A DNA stretch of 64,000 nt. It comes from Aeromonas lusitana (GTDB taxonomy: Bacteria > Pseudomonadota > Gammaproteobacteria > Enterobacterales > Aeromonadaceae). The stretch lies in NCBI RefSeq assembly GCF_002812985.1, contig NZ_PGCP01000009.1, forward strand, positions 1 to 64,000, written 5' to 3'. A model generated the notes under the pieces. That model was not told the origin of the DNA. It was given only the letters and a program-made list of their open reading frames with translations, and searched no databases. The first letter of the stretch is position 1. Each line of letters begins with the position of its first letter. Of this stretch, positions 1-8,102 are shown piece after piece. Both the position numbers and the translations under genes were made by a program.

Positions 1-246
1 GCTGGAGGAGGGGGAGGCGGGCTCAGGGGAGAGGACTTGCTCGATACCCGCCAGCTTGCTGCGGGAGAGATCCACTCTCACCGTGCTAACGCCGCGTCTT
101 ATCAGGGATTCTATCTGCTTGCGATTGGTGACCAGCCCCATCTGGGCAATTTCCATGGCGCCGGTCTGGCTGGTGATGGCAATGACGTACATGCCCGGTT
201 GCAGCTGGTTGACCGGGATAACGGGATGAGGCGTGTTCGACTTCAT
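1..246 (-). CDS. HD-GYP-family cyclic-di-GMP phosphodiesterase, N-terminal part (partial)
   Basis: Only the first 82 codons are inside the window; the gene runs off the left edge. The N-terminus reads MKSNTPHPVIPVNQLQPGMY and later has a GV-STVRVDLSRS stretch. This LQPGMYV...GV..V.VD pattern is typical of the DUF3391 domain that precedes HD-GYP phosphodiesterase domains. Such proteins degrade c-di-GMP in the cytoplasm and often tune motility against attachment. The ATG at 244-246 follows an AGGAAG ribosome-binding site. The catalytic HD-GYP part is not visible, so the enzyme call rests on the N-terminal domain alone. Confidence 0.72.
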   Translation of the reverse strand, partial: MKSNTPHPVIPVNQLQPGMYVIAITSQTGAMEIAQMGLVTNRKQIESLIRRGVSTVRVDLSRSKLAGIEQVLSPEPASPSSS

Positions 247-354
247 ACGGCTTCCTGAGATTCTTATTATGCGTAACGTGGGCCCTCTACAGCCAGTCTA
301 ACACCGGCCTGGGGTCGCGTCATGGCCGCAGGTGGGCCCTTGCCCCCCTTAGTG

Positions 355-383
355 CTGGCGTTGTCGGACACGGCCGATATAAT
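355..383 (+). promoter_or_regulatory. Putative rsuA promoter
   Basis: A perfect TATAAT at 378-383 lies 35 bases before the rsuA ATG. The matching -35 position (355-360, CTGGCG) is weak, so the call rests mainly on the -10 box. Confidence 0.4.
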
Positions 384-417
384 GACGCCCCTTTCATGAT
401 GGACTCCGAGGTTGTGC

Positions 418-1110
418 ATGCGGCTCGATAAATTTCTTTGCGATTGTTCCGATTTGACCCGTTCCCAGGCGGGCAAGCTTATCCGTCAGGGTGAGGTGAT
501 GGTGGACGGTATCCTGGTCAAGCAGCCCGCCTTTCACATCAACGAGCAGAGCCAGATCGAGTTCGACGGGGTCATGCTGACCCTGAGCCTGCACAATCGC
601 TACTTCATGCTGCACAAGCCGGTCGGCTATGTCTGCTCCAATGAAGACCCGGATCATGCCACCGTCTTCCAGCTGCTGGACGAGCCCGCCATGGGCAAGC
701 TGCACGTGGTGGGTCGTCTCGATCTCGATACCACCGGGCTGGTGCTGGTCACCGACGATGGTCAGTGGTCCCATCGCATCACCTCCCCGCGCCACGAGTG
801 CGCCAAGACCTACCATGTCTGGCTGGCTGACCCCGTGAGTGAGGATGCCATCTCCCTGTTTGCCGACGGCGTCTTCCTGCGCAACGAAGACGACAAGACC
901 CGACCGGCCCAGCTGGAGATCCTGGGGGAGTGCGAGGCGCGCCTGACCATCCATGAGGGCAAATACCATCAGGTGAAGCGGATGTTTGCCGCCATCGGCA
1001 ACAAGGTGGTGGGGTTGCATCGGGAGCAGATCGGTGGTCTGGCGCTGGATGAGAGTCTGGCCGAGGGGGAATACCGGGAGCTGACTCCGGAAGAGATCGC
1101 CCTGTTCTGA
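418..1110 (+). CDS. rsuA: 16S rRNA pseudouridine(516) synthase RsuA
   Basis: The 230-residue protein has the layout of RsuA: an S4 RNA-binding domain (about 1-60, starting MRLDKFLCDC) and then the pseudouridine synthase fold. The signature GRLDLDTTGL places the catalytic aspartate at residue 102, as in E. coli RsuA. The C-terminal region with HQVKRMFAA also matches the family. It isomerises U516 in the small-subunit rRNA during ribosome assembly. A TTG two codons upstream (412) is open, but ATG 418 matches the family start and length. It appears to be a single-gene unit; the next gene is convergent. Confidence 0.95.
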   Translation: MRLDKFLCDCSDLTRSQAGKLIRQGEVMVDGILVKQPAFHINEQSQIEFDGVMLTLSLHNRYFMLHKPVGYVCSNEDPDHATVFQLLDEPAMGKLHVVGRLDLDTTGLVLVTDDGQWSHRITSPRHECAKTYHVWLADPVSEDAISLFADGVFLRNEDDKTRPAQLEILGECEARLTIHEGKYHQVKRMFAAIGNKVVGLHREQIGGLALDESLAEGEYRELTPEEIALF

Positions 1111-1247
1111 TCACCCGGGTAGGCGATGGCCGTGTGATGTCGCCATGATGTTGCCGCCACCGATGGCACTGCTTGGGGGCGAATCGAGCCCAAAGCTCAC
1201 ACTTGGCCTTAGGCTCGAAGAGGGGCGTCTTCGCAGATAGTGTCAAC

Positions 1248-1267
1248 ACCCGGCGCTAACGCCGGGT
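1248..1267. terminator. Hairpin between convergent rsuA and EamA gene
   Basis: An 8-bp GC-rich stem (ACCCGGCG/CGCCGGGT) with a CTAA loop lies just past the stop of the minus-strand transporter gene. Neither side has a clear T-tract, so termination is only suggested. Confidence 0.4.
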
Positions 1268-1270
1268 TGC

Positions 1271-2170
1271 CTATCCTGCCCCCAGTACCAGGGCCGTGCC
1301 CAGGGTCGCCAGCAGGGCCCCCGCCCAGGCGGGCAGGGCGGGGCGCATCCCTGAGTGCCACCACAGCAGGGGCAGCAGTATGACGGGAGTGGTGGAGGAG
1401 AGAATCGCCACCATGCCCACGTCCCCCTGACGCAGGGCCACCAGGATCAGCGTCATGCCGAGCGCCATCGCCAAAAAGCCGTTGATGCCTATCATGCCGA
1501 GCACCTGCCGGTTGATGGGGTGATGGGGCATGGCGAGCGGCACCCGCAGCAGCCGCAAGGCACAATGCGCCAGCAAGGCGCTGCCCATGCGGATGCCGGA
1601 GGCACTCACCGCATCTACGTTGCCGCTCATCATCACCGGCTTGGCGATGATGGCGCCGAGACTCTGGCACAGGGCCGCGGTCAGGCCGAGCGCTATGCCG
1701 ATAGCCAGGTGGCCGCGTACCTGTTCCCACTCGTTGTCTTGCTGGTTGCCGCGTCGCCCGAACAGGATGGCGAGCATGACCCCGGCCAGCACCAGCAGGG
1801 CCCCCACCAGTCGCCAGCCGCCGAGCTGCTCGCCGAACAGCCAGAGGCCGAGCAGGGCGGAAAAAAGCGCATGGCAGGAGAAGAGCAGGCCGCTGCGCCG
1901 CGGCCCCAGCCGGTTCATGCAGGCGAACAGGGCTGTGTCACCGACGAAGATGCCGATGAGCCCGGACAGGGCCAGCAGGGGCAGGGCGCTCTCGGTGAGG
2001 GTCTGCCAGCCGCCGGTAGCCAGGCTGGCACTGCCCAGCATCAGGCTGACCAGAAACATCCGCCAGCGGCTGTAGGCGAAGGCCCCCAGATGGCGGGCCG
2101 GTTTGACGGAAATCAGGGCGGCAATCGCCCATAAACTGGCCGCGGCCAGCGCCAGCCACTCGTACCCCAT
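1271..2170 (-). CDS. EamA/DMT-family membrane transporter
   Basis: This 299-residue, very hydrophobic protein has about ten membrane helices arranged as two similar halves, as in EamA (drug/metabolite transporter) permeases. The first half has the conserved G-x-x-x-GDTALFACMNRLG...LFSCHALFSALLGLWLFGEQL pattern. The substrate cannot be told from sequence; relatives export amino acids, metabolites or drugs. I chose the ATG at 2170 because AGGGA precedes it by six bases and the protein then begins at the first helix (MGYEWLALAAASLWAIAALI). The frame stays open a further 50 codons upstream, but that part is proline- and glycine-rich and unlike the family. Confidence 0.85.
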   Translation of the reverse strand: MGYEWLALAAASLWAIAALISVKPARHLGAFAYSRWRMFLVSLMLGSASLATGGWQTLTESALPLLALSGLIGIFVGDTALFACMNRLGPRRSGLLFSCHALFSALLGLWLFGEQLGGWRLVGALLVLAGVMLAILFGRRGNQQDNEWEQVRGHLAIGIALGLTAALCQSLGAIIAKPVMMSGNVDAVSASGIRMGSALLAHCALRLLRVPLAMPHHPINRQVLGMIGINGFLAMALGMTLILVALRQGDVGMVAILSSTTPVILLPLLWWHSGMRPALPAWAGALLATLGTALVLGAG

Positions 2171-2387
2171 AAAAAATCCCTGAAAATGTGGTGAGCATGG
2201 CGCCCCGGGCGGGCCGCCATAAAAAACTTCTGAAAAAAATAGCCCGAAAGACTCCATCTGCCGGGCAAGCCCGATACAATACGGGCCGTCTTCGGGGATA
2301 ACAAGCGCGGCATCATGCATTCTTTATTCAGGCGCGCCGCCGGCCTTCCCCATCTTGCAGTGAACAGAATTGAATGAGGTTGATGTC

Positions 2388-4025
2388 ATGCTCTACCCCC
2401 TTGCCCTTACGCCGGCCCGTCGCTGGCTCCCCCCCTTTCTACTGGGCCTGATGCTCGCGCCCTCCCTGCAGGCGACCACGGTCGTGCAAGCCCCCGTGCT
2501 GGCGGACAGACAGACCCTGGTCAAGGGCAATGGCGCCGAGCCCGAATCCCTGGATCCGGCCCAGATCCGCTCCGGTTTCCCGGGGGAGGTGGTGCTGGTG
2601 GATCTGTTCGAGGGGCTGGTGAGTGAAGATGGCCAGGGCAAGATAGTGCCGGCCCAGGCCCAGCGCTGGGAGACCAGCGAGGATGGCCTGGTGTGGCGCT
2701 TCTTCCTGCGCCCGCAGCTCAAGTGGTCAAACGGCGAGCCGCTGGTGGCCCAGGACTTCGTCTACGCCTGGCGGCGCTTGCTGGATCCGGCGCAGGCCTC
2801 CCCATCCGCGGGCCTGCTGCTGGCCACCGGCATCAACAACGCCCAGTCTATCTATGCCGGGGCGCTCGATCTCGGGGCGCTGGGGGTCGAGGCCGAGGGG
2901 GATCAGATCCTCAAGGTGACCCTGGAGCGGCCCGTGCCCTACTTCCTGCAGCTCATCAGCCAGCGCCCCTTCGTGCCGGTCAACGGCAAGGCCATCGCCG
3001 AGTTTGGCAAGCAGTGGACCCAACCCGGCAAGCTGGTGAGCAACGGTGCCTACAAGCTGGTGAACTGGGTGCCGAACGAGCGCATCGAGGCGGAGCGCAA
3101 CGCCCAGTACTGGGACGATGCCCATACCCGCATCCAGCGGGTCACCTATCTGCCGCTGGCCTCCCAGCATGCGGAGCGGCTGCGCTACGAGGCCGGGGAG
3201 ATCCAGCTCACCAACAAGGTGGCGCTGGAGTACTACCAGAAGATCAAGCAGGAGACCCCGGAGCGGATTTGGGGGCTGCCGCTGCTTGGCACCTATCTCT
3301 ACACCTTCAACCTGCGTCGCCCCGAGCTGCAGGACGTGCGGGTGCGCCAGGCGCTCTCCATGGCCCTCGATCGTCACCTGTTGACCGAGAAGGTGAGCGG
3401 CCAGGGCGAGCAGTCCGCCTGGTCCCTGCTGCCCGCCATGCCGGGTTATGACGAGCTTGGCTCCGACTGGTCCATGCTGGATCAGCCGACTCGCCTCGCC
3501 AAGGCGACGGCTCTGCTGGCGGCGGCGGGTTACAACAGTGCCCATCCTCTCAAGCTGACCCTGACCTACAACACCTCGGAGAACCACAAGAAGCTGGCGC
3601 TGGCGGTGGCGGCCATGTGGAAACCGCTGGGAGTGGCTGTGGAGCTCAACAACATGGAGTGGAACGCCTATCAGGTGGCGAAGGACAGCGGGGATTTTAT
3701 GCTGGCCCGCTCATTTTTGTTTGGTGATTATGTCGAGCCATCGTCCATGCTCAACAGTTTCCGCTGCCAGGATCCCCAAAACGAGAGCGGCTACTGCAAT
3801 CCCGCCTTCGATACCCTGCTGCAACAGGCGGCGGATAGCCTGGATGGCAACGCCCGCAACGGCTACTACCATCAGGCCGAGCGCCTGCTGATGGAGGAGA
3901 TGCCCGCCATTCCCGTCTATCACTACAACCAGATGCGGCTGGTGGATCCCAGCCTGCGCGGCTTGCCCAGTCGCAACCTCAAGGGGGCGATCGCCACCAA
4001 GGATCTCTATTTCAGCCAGCCATGA
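2388..4025 (+). CDS. Oligopeptide ABC transporter substrate-binding protein (OppA-like)
   Basis: The 545-residue exported protein belongs to the family-5 solute-binding proteins. It has a signal peptide (about 1-30, with LLGLMLAPSLQA before the cleavage site), the N-terminal motif NGAEPESLDPAQ, and a middle segment NGAYKLVNWVPNERIEAERN shared with OppA and MppA. Length matches E. coli OppA (543). It should bind peptides in the periplasm, but no opp permease or ATPase genes lie next to it, so it is an orphan binding protein that may serve a transporter encoded elsewhere. ATG 2388 has GAGG eight bases upstream; the in-frame TTG at 2370 does not. Confidence 0.88.
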   Translation: MLYPLALTPARRWLPPFLLGLMLAPSLQATTVVQAPVLADRQTLVKGNGAEPESLDPAQIRSGFPGEVVLVDLFEGLVSEDGQGKIVPAQAQRWETSEDGLVWRFFLRPQLKWSNGEPLVAQDFVYAWRRLLDPAQASPSAGLLLATGINNAQSIYAGALDLGALGVEAEGDQILKVTLERPVPYFLQLISQRPFVPVNGKAIAEFGKQWTQPGKLVSNGAYKLVNWVPNERIEAERNAQYWDDAHTRIQRVTYLPLASQHAERLRYEAGEIQLTNKVALEYYQKIKQETPERIWGLPLLGTYLYTFNLRRPELQDVRVRQALSMALDRHLLTEKVSGQGEQSAWSLLPAMPGYDELGSDWSMLDQPTRLAKATALLAAAGYNSAHPLKLTLTYNTSENHKKLALAVAAMWKPLGVAVELNNMEWNAYQVAKDSGDFMLARSFLFGDYVEPSSMLNSFRCQDPQNESGYCNPAFDTLLQQAADSLDGNARNGYYHQAERLLMEEMPAIPVYHYNQMRLVDPSLRGLPSRNLKGAIATKDLYFSQP

Positions 4026-4035
4026 GGAGCATGAG

Positions 4036-4578
4036 ATGAAGATTGCCATTATCTCCGACATACACGGCAGCCTCACTGCCCTGGAGCGGGTGCTGGCGCG
4101 GCTCGAACCCTGGCAGCCGGATCACTACCTGCTGCTCGGGGATCTGCTCAATCACGGGCCGCGCAACCCGGTACCAGAAGGTTATGCGCCCGAGGCCGTG
4201 GCCGAGCGGTTGAATATGCTGGCCCCCCGCATCATGGCGGTGCGAGGCAACTGTGATTCGGAAGTTGATCAGATGTTGCTGCACTTCCCCATCACGGCCC
4301 CGTACAACCAGATGCTGGTGGACGGGCGGCGCTGGTTTGTCAGTCACGGTCATCTCTATCGTCCCGATGAGGTTCCCCTGCCTTCAGGCAGCCTGTTTAT
4401 CAGCGGCCACACCCATCTGCCCGTGCTGGCGCGGGAAGAGGAGCGGGTGCTGATGAATCCGGGCTCCATCTGTTTTCCACGGGGAGAGTGGGCGGCCAGC
4501 TATGGTTGCTATGAGGATGGGCTCATGCGAATTCATGGCTGCAACGACGGCGCCGAGCTGATGACGCTGGTGCTGTAA
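4036..4578 (+). CDS. yfcE: YfcE-type metallophosphodiesterase
   Basis: The 180-residue protein has the full calcineurin-like metal site: D8 and H10 in SDIHG, GD at 35-36, GNCD at 71-74, then SHGH and SGHTH near the end, in family order and spacing. E. coli YfcE is a Mn2+-dependent phosphodiesterase of about this size with unknown natural substrate. It starts 10 bases after the oppA-like stop with a GAGGAGCATGAG leader, so the two are probably co-transcribed. Its stop codon is the first TAA of an octamer tandem repeat. Confidence 0.92.
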   Translation: MKIAIISDIHGSLTALERVLARLEPWQPDHYLLLGDLLNHGPRNPVPEGYAPEAVAERLNMLAPRIMAVRGNCDSEVDQMLLHFPITAPYNQMLVDGRRWFVSHGHLYRPDEVPLPSGSLFISGHTHLPVLAREEERVLMNPGSICFPRGEWAASYGCYEDGLMRIHGCNDGAELMTLVL

Positions 4579-4615
4579 ACGGGTAAACGGGTAAACGGGT
4601 AAACGGGGGGGGGGG
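4576..4615. repeat. Octamer tandem repeat followed by an 11-G run
   Basis: Four exact copies of TAAACGGG run from 4576 to 4607, and the last continues into a run of 11 G (4605-4615). The first copy contains the yfcE stop codon, and the array ends four bases before the flgN stop codon on the other strand. The unit length is not a multiple of three, so copies place TAA in different frames. Such tracts are prone to replication slippage. Confidence 0.95.
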
Positions 4616-4618
4616 AGA

Positions 4619-5035
4619 CTAGGCCTTGATGCCCAGGGAGCGGGTGCCTGAGCGGGTGTTGCCCTTGGCGTCATAGGTCATGGAGTTTCTGTCCCGCATC
4701 TTGCTGAGGAAGCTCGCCAGCCGGCGGTTGGAGATGATGCTGAGCTCGAGCAGGCGACCATTGAGGTCATTTTGCTCCTGGCAGGCATCCAGCTTGGTTT
4801 GCAGCGCACTCAGCTCTGCCGGGAAGGCGGCGAGCTGTTGCCGGAGATCGGGCAGTTCGGCCAGACGCTTGTCCAGCGCCTCTATGGTGGCAAGCAGTTG
4901 CTGCTTGCGCTCGGCCAGGGCGGGCAATGCCAGGGCCTGATGTTGTTTGAGCAGGTCAAACTCCTCCGCCAGTATGGCTTGCATCTGGGAGAGGTATTCG
5001 TCTTGGGCGGTCAGCAGCGAAGGCAGACTCATCAT
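4619..5035 (-). CDS. flgN: Flagellar export chaperone FlgN
   Basis: The 138-residue protein is rich in leucine, glutamine and charged residues and is predicted almost wholly helical, like FlgN, the cytoplasmic chaperone for hook-junction proteins FlgK and FlgL. It ends with the conserved-type tail SMTYDAKGNTR-G-R. It follows flgM with an ATGA overlap (flgM stop 5032-5034), which suggests translational coupling. Start at 5035 or the adjacent ATG at 5032 cannot be separated. The call depends on position as well as sequence because FlgN diverges quickly. Confidence 0.88.
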   Translation of the reverse strand: MMSLPSLLTAQDEYLSQMQAILAEEFDLLKQHQALALPALAERKQQLLATIEALDKRLAELPDLRQQLAAFPAELSALQTKLDACQEQNDLNGRLLELSIISNRRLASFLSKMRDRNSMTYDAKGNTRSGTRSLGIKA

Positions 5036-5352
5036 CCGAGCCGTTTATCCAAGTCGGCTTCAAAGCTGAACATCTTTTTGGCCACGGCTTCGCTGTCGAC
5101 CTTGTACTCACCGCTGGCCACGGCCTTCTTCAGGCTCTCGACGCGGCTCTCATTGCCGGTAGAGACGGTGTTGAGGGTCTTGTGCATCTGTTGCAATTGC
5201 TGCGCCTCACTGGTCAAGGAGACAGAGTCGGTCTTGACGGGGGCCGCACGGCTGCCTTCGGCCGAGGTCGTGGACTTGCTGGCTGTGCCCTGACTGGTCG
5301 CATTATTCTGCAACCGGTTGTTTGCCAAGTTGTTGATATTGTTGATAGCCAT
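5032..5352 (-). CDS. flgM: Anti-sigma-28 factor FlgM
   Basis: The 106-residue protein matches FlgM: a low-complexity N-terminal half and a C-terminal sigma-binding part (SVSLTSEAQQLQQMHKTL ... VASGEYKVDSEAVAKKMFSFE). FlgM holds FliA (sigma-28) inactive until the hook-basal body is finished, when it is exported through the flagellum. It is the first gene of a flgM-flgN pair and has its own sigma-28 type promoter, which gives a feedback loop in which FliA drives its own inhibitor. Confidence 0.95.
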   Translation of the reverse strand: MAINNINNLANNRLQNNATSQGTASKSTTSAEGSRAAPVKTDSVSLTSEAQQLQQMHKTLNTVSTGNESRVESLKKAVASGEYKVDSEAVAKKMFSFEADLDKRLG

Positions 5353-5390
5353 ACGCTTTACCTTCGTCTGCTTTGCTGTTCGCTTACCTG

Positions 5391-5417
5391 TTATCGGTGA
5401 CGGCGGTCAGAACTTTA
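5391..5417 (-). promoter_or_regulatory. Sigma-28 (FliA) promoter of flgMN
   Basis: Read on the minus strand, TAAA (5414-5417) is followed after exactly 15 bases by ACCGATAA (5391-5398). This is one base off the sigma-28 consensus TAAA-N15-GCCGATAA. It lies 38 bases upstream of the flgM ATG, in the flgA-flgM gap. Confidence 0.85.
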
Positions 5418-5445
5418 GAAAAAAATCACAGCATTAACAAAATAA

Positions 5446-6129
5446 TCAAAATGTGACCACCACAGAGCCAACGGCCTCGACCTTGCCCTGTACCGGTTTG
5501 CCTGAGCGAATGTTGACGAGCCTGATCATGTCTCCGAAGCTGCCATCTTGCAAGGCTCGGGCCATGGTTTTGATCTGCATGCTGCTGTTTTCAGCGCTCA
5601 GGGTGACCTGATCCCCCTTGCACACCACGCAGACCTGGGTGAGGCGAATGGGCTGGCCCGGTTTCAGCTCGCGCTTGCTGCGCACCCCGATGAGGGGGGC
5701 TGGATCGCTCAAGAAATCGCCGCGGATCAGGGTCTGATCCTGGTAGGCCAGGGTCAGCATGGACTCGCTCAAGATATCGCCCTTGGCGACGGGGGCGGCG
5801 ACCGTGACATAAGGCTTCTGGATGCTGACCCGCACCGGCAGATAGAGATCCCAGGGTTTCTCCTCCTCGCACTTGAGGTAGACGGTAGTGTTGCGGCGGA
5901 TCTCCATCCTGGCCGGCAGGCTGATGGTCAGGGCCCCTTCGCAGCGACTCAAGGGGAGACGCTCATCGATGGAGGCGGCCTGCACCTCGGCCTGGGCATC
6001 GAGGGGCACATCCAGCTGGCCGAGCACGAATGCCTGCGCCTCTTCTTGCAGGTATTGGGTGAGCTCGGATGCCATGGCATGGGAGATGCCGAAAATCGGC
6101 AGTAAGATGAGGAAAAGTCTACTAATCAT
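5446..6129 (-). CDS. flgA: Flagellar P-ring assembly chaperone FlgA
   Basis: The 227-residue exported protein has a signal peptide (MISRLFLILLPIFGISHAMA) and a C-terminal SAF-type domain with VAKGDILSESMLTLAYQDQ and VGVRSKRELKPGQPIRL-like motifs, as in FlgA. FlgA is a periplasmic chaperone for FlgI P-ring assembly. The start at 6129 begins the signal peptide directly; the open frame extends 62 codons upstream but would bury the signal. The ribosome-binding site is weak. It heads flgA-flgM-flgN and is divergent from cheV. Confidence 0.93.
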   Translation of the reverse strand: MISRLFLILLPIFGISHAMASELTQYLQEEAQAFVLGQLDVPLDAQAEVQAASIDERLPLSRCEGALTISLPARMEIRRNTTVYLKCEEEKPWDLYLPVRVSIQKPYVTVAAPVAKGDILSESMLTLAYQDQTLIRGDFLSDPAPLIGVRSKRELKPGQPIRLTQVCVVCKGDQVTLSAENSSMQIKTMARALQDGSFGDMIRLVNIRSGKPVQGKVEAVGSVVVTF

Positions 6130-6149
6130 TTTGGTTTGCCGGCCGATAA
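6123..6149 (+). promoter_or_regulatory. Probable sigma-28 promoter for cheV-cheR
   Basis: A perfect GCCGATAA (6142-6149) is preceded by TAAT at 6123-6126 with a 15-base spacer, one base off TAAA-N15-GCCGATAA. The -35 element overlaps the flgA start codon on the opposite strand. The cheV ATG is 137 bases downstream. Confidence 0.55.
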
Positions 6150-6249
6150 GTTGTTCACGTATACCACCGCATTTAACTATGCTTGCTGCAGAATTCGGTT
6201 GTCGAGACATCGGTGATCTGACGCAAGCCAACCTACATGCATAAACATA

Positions 6250-6265
6250 TGCATGATCAGTGCCA
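6250..6265 (-). promoter_or_regulatory. Probable sigma-54 promoter for flgA
   Basis: On the minus strand the sequence TGGCACTGATCATGCA keeps the diagnostic GG and GC with exactly 10 bases between them. Only the -12 T-stretch is imperfect. A transcript would start about 110 bases before the flgA ATG. Confidence 0.6.
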
Positions 6266-6285
6266 AGCGTTTTAAGGGAGTGTTT

Positions 6286-7197
6286 ATGGCGAGTATTCTT
6301 GACTCGGTCAACCAACGGACCCAGCTAGTGGGGCAAAACCGGCTGGAGTTATTGCTGTTTCGTCTCAATGGACGTCAAAGATTTGGCATCAACGTGTTCA
6401 AGGTGCGCGAGGTGCTGCAATGTCCGCCCCTGACCGTGATGCCCAAGCTCAATCCCTGTATTCGCGGCGTGGCCCATATCCGTGGCCAGACCATATCTGT
6501 GATCGATCTCAGCATGGCGATGGGGAAGAGGCCCATTCAGGACATCTCCAAGTGCTTCATCATCATCTCCGAGTACAACCGATCCATTCAGGGTTTCCTG
6601 GTGCACTCGGTGGAACGGATCATCAACATGAACTGGGAATCCATCCTGCCGCCACCCAAGGGGGCTGGCCGCATCAACTACATGACGGCGGTCACCGAGG
6701 TGGATGGCGAGCTGGTGGAAATACTCGACGTGGAGCGGATCCTCAACGAGATCTCGCCGGTTTCCACCGAGGTGAGCGCCGAGCTGGTTGAGGCCAGCGT
6801 GGAGCGCAATCCCCATGGCCGTCCCGTGCTGGTGGCCGATGACTCCTCGGTGGCGCGCAAGCAGGTACAGCGGGCGCTGGAGGCGATCGGGGTGCAGTGC
6901 GTGCTGGCCAAGGATGGGCGCGAGGCGCTCAACATGCTGCTGGAGATGGCAAAACTTGGCCCCATCAAGGATCAGATTGCCCTGGTCATCTCCGACATCG
7001 AGATGCCGGAGATGGACGGCTACACCTTCACCGCCGAGATCCGCAACAATCCCGCACTCAAGGATTTGCATGTTATCCTGCACACTTCCCTCAGTGGGGT
7101 GTTCAACCAGGCCATGGTGCAGAAAGTCGGAGCGAACAATTTCATCGCCAAGTTCCAGCCTGATGAACTGGCCAAGGCCGTACAAGGCGCTCTCTAA
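6286..7197 (+). CDS. cheV: Chemotaxis coupling protein CheV
   Basis: The 303-residue protein joins a CheW-like coupling domain (about 15-160) to a C-terminal response-regulator receiver domain (about 178-303). The receiver has the acidic pair in VLVADDSSVAR and the predicted phospho-acceptor D237 in VISDIEMPEMDGY. CheV links chemoreceptors to CheA and adapts signalling by phosphorylation. ATG 6286 follows AAGGGAG by six bases; the frame is open 11 codons upstream without a better site. It is followed after 18 bases by cheR. Confidence 0.95.
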   Translation: MASILDSVNQRTQLVGQNRLELLLFRLNGRQRFGINVFKVREVLQCPPLTVMPKLNPCIRGVAHIRGQTISVIDLSMAMGKRPIQDISKCFIIISEYNRSIQGFLVHSVERIINMNWESILPPPKGAGRINYMTAVTEVDGELVEILDVERILNEISPVSTEVSAELVEASVERNPHGRPVLVADDSSVARKQVQRALEAIGVQCVLAKDGREALNMLLEMAKLGPIKDQIALVISDIEMPEMDGYTFTAEIRNNPALKDLHVILHTSLSGVFNQAMVQKVGANNFIAKFQPDELAKAVQGAL

Positions 7198-7215
7198 TAA
7201 AGAAGAAAAAACTGC

Positions 7216-8040
7216 ATGAAGACACTTTCGGACGACTTATACAAACAATTCAGCAATTTTCTGGCGCAACAGAGCGGCATAGTGCTGGGTGACAACAAAC
7301 AGTATCTGGTCAAGAGCCGTCTGTCGCCCTTGATGACTCAGTTTGGTATCGAGAGTCTGTCTGAACTGGTGACCCGCTCCATGGGCATCCGGGAGCGGGA
7401 TCTGAAGATGGCCGTGGTCGATGCCATGACCACTAACGAGACCCTGTGGTTTCGCGATACCTATCCGTTTCAGTTGCTCAGCGACAAGATTTTCCCGGAG
7501 CTCGGCAAGAGCGGCCGCCCCATCAAGATCTGGTCGGCGGCCTCTTCCTCCGGGCAGGAGCCCTACTCCATCGCCATGACGGCGCTGGAGCAGCAGGTCA
7601 AGCGGCCGGGCACCTTGCCGGGCGGGGTGCAGATAGTGGGGACAGATATCTCCAGCACCATGCTCAACCAGTGCAAGGAGGGGGTGTATGACGCGCTGGC
7701 GCTAGCCCGGGGTCTCTCCCCCGAGCGCAAGCGGCTGTTCTTCGAACCCTGCGGCGACAACAAGATGCGGGTGTCGGAGCGTGTCAGAAAATTGACCAGC
7801 TTCCGCCCGTTGAACCTGCTGGAGAGCTACAGCCTGCTAGGCAAGTTCGACATCATCTTCTGCCGCAACGTGCTCATCTACTTCGCCCCCGAGGTGAAGT
7901 CCAAGATCCTCAACCAGTTTGCCAGCAGCCTCAATCCTGGCGGCTATCTGATGCTGGGGGCCTCGGAGTCTCTGGCCGGTCTGACCGACAAGTTCGAGAT
8001 GATCCGCTGCAACCCCGGCATCGTCTACAAAGTCAAATAA
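7216..8040 (+). CDS. cheR: Chemoreceptor methyltransferase CheR
   Basis: The 274-residue protein has the helical CheR N-terminal domain and then the SAM-binding methyltransferase domain (IWSAASSSGQEPYSIAM near residues 100-116, and FDIIFCRNVLIYF near 215). CheR methylates glutamates on chemoreceptors during adaptation. It is co-directional with cheV and flgB, but a separate sigma-54 promoter lies between its stop and flgB, so the flg genes can be expressed apart from cheVR. Confidence 0.96.
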   Translation: MKTLSDDLYKQFSNFLAQQSGIVLGDNKQYLVKSRLSPLMTQFGIESLSELVTRSMGIRERDLKMAVVDAMTTNETLWFRDTYPFQLLSDKIFPELGKSGRPIKIWSAASSSGQEPYSIAMTALEQQVKRPGTLPGGVQIVGTDISSTMLNQCKEGVYDALALARGLSPERKRLFFEPCGDNKMRVSERVRKLTSFRPLNLLESYSLLGKFDIIFCRNVLIYFAPEVKSKILNQFASSLNPGGYLMLGASESLAGLTDKFEMIRCNPGIVYKVK

Positions 8041-8059
8041 CGCCCCTCTAGCCCCTCTT

Positions 8060-8075
8060 TGGCACACCTCTTGCT
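8060..8075 (+). promoter_or_regulatory. Sigma-54 promoter of flgBCDE
   Basis: TGGCACACCTCTTGCT matches the -24/-12 consensus (TGGCAC-N5-TTGCW), with 10 bases between GG and GC. It lies 28 bases before the flgB ATG, giving a short leader with AGGAGG. FlrC is the likely activator. Confidence 0.9.
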
Positions 8076-8102
8076 AAACATTCGTGAAGCAGGAGGTGTG
8101 CT

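Noticed and set aside
1355-2134. A 259-codon plus-strand frame over the EamA gene
   Set aside because: It is low-complexity glutamine/histidine/proline sequence typical of the antisense of a membrane protein gene.
5446-6315. Longer FlgA with 62 extra N-terminal residues
   Set aside because: It would place the signal peptide internally and run across the divergent promoter region.
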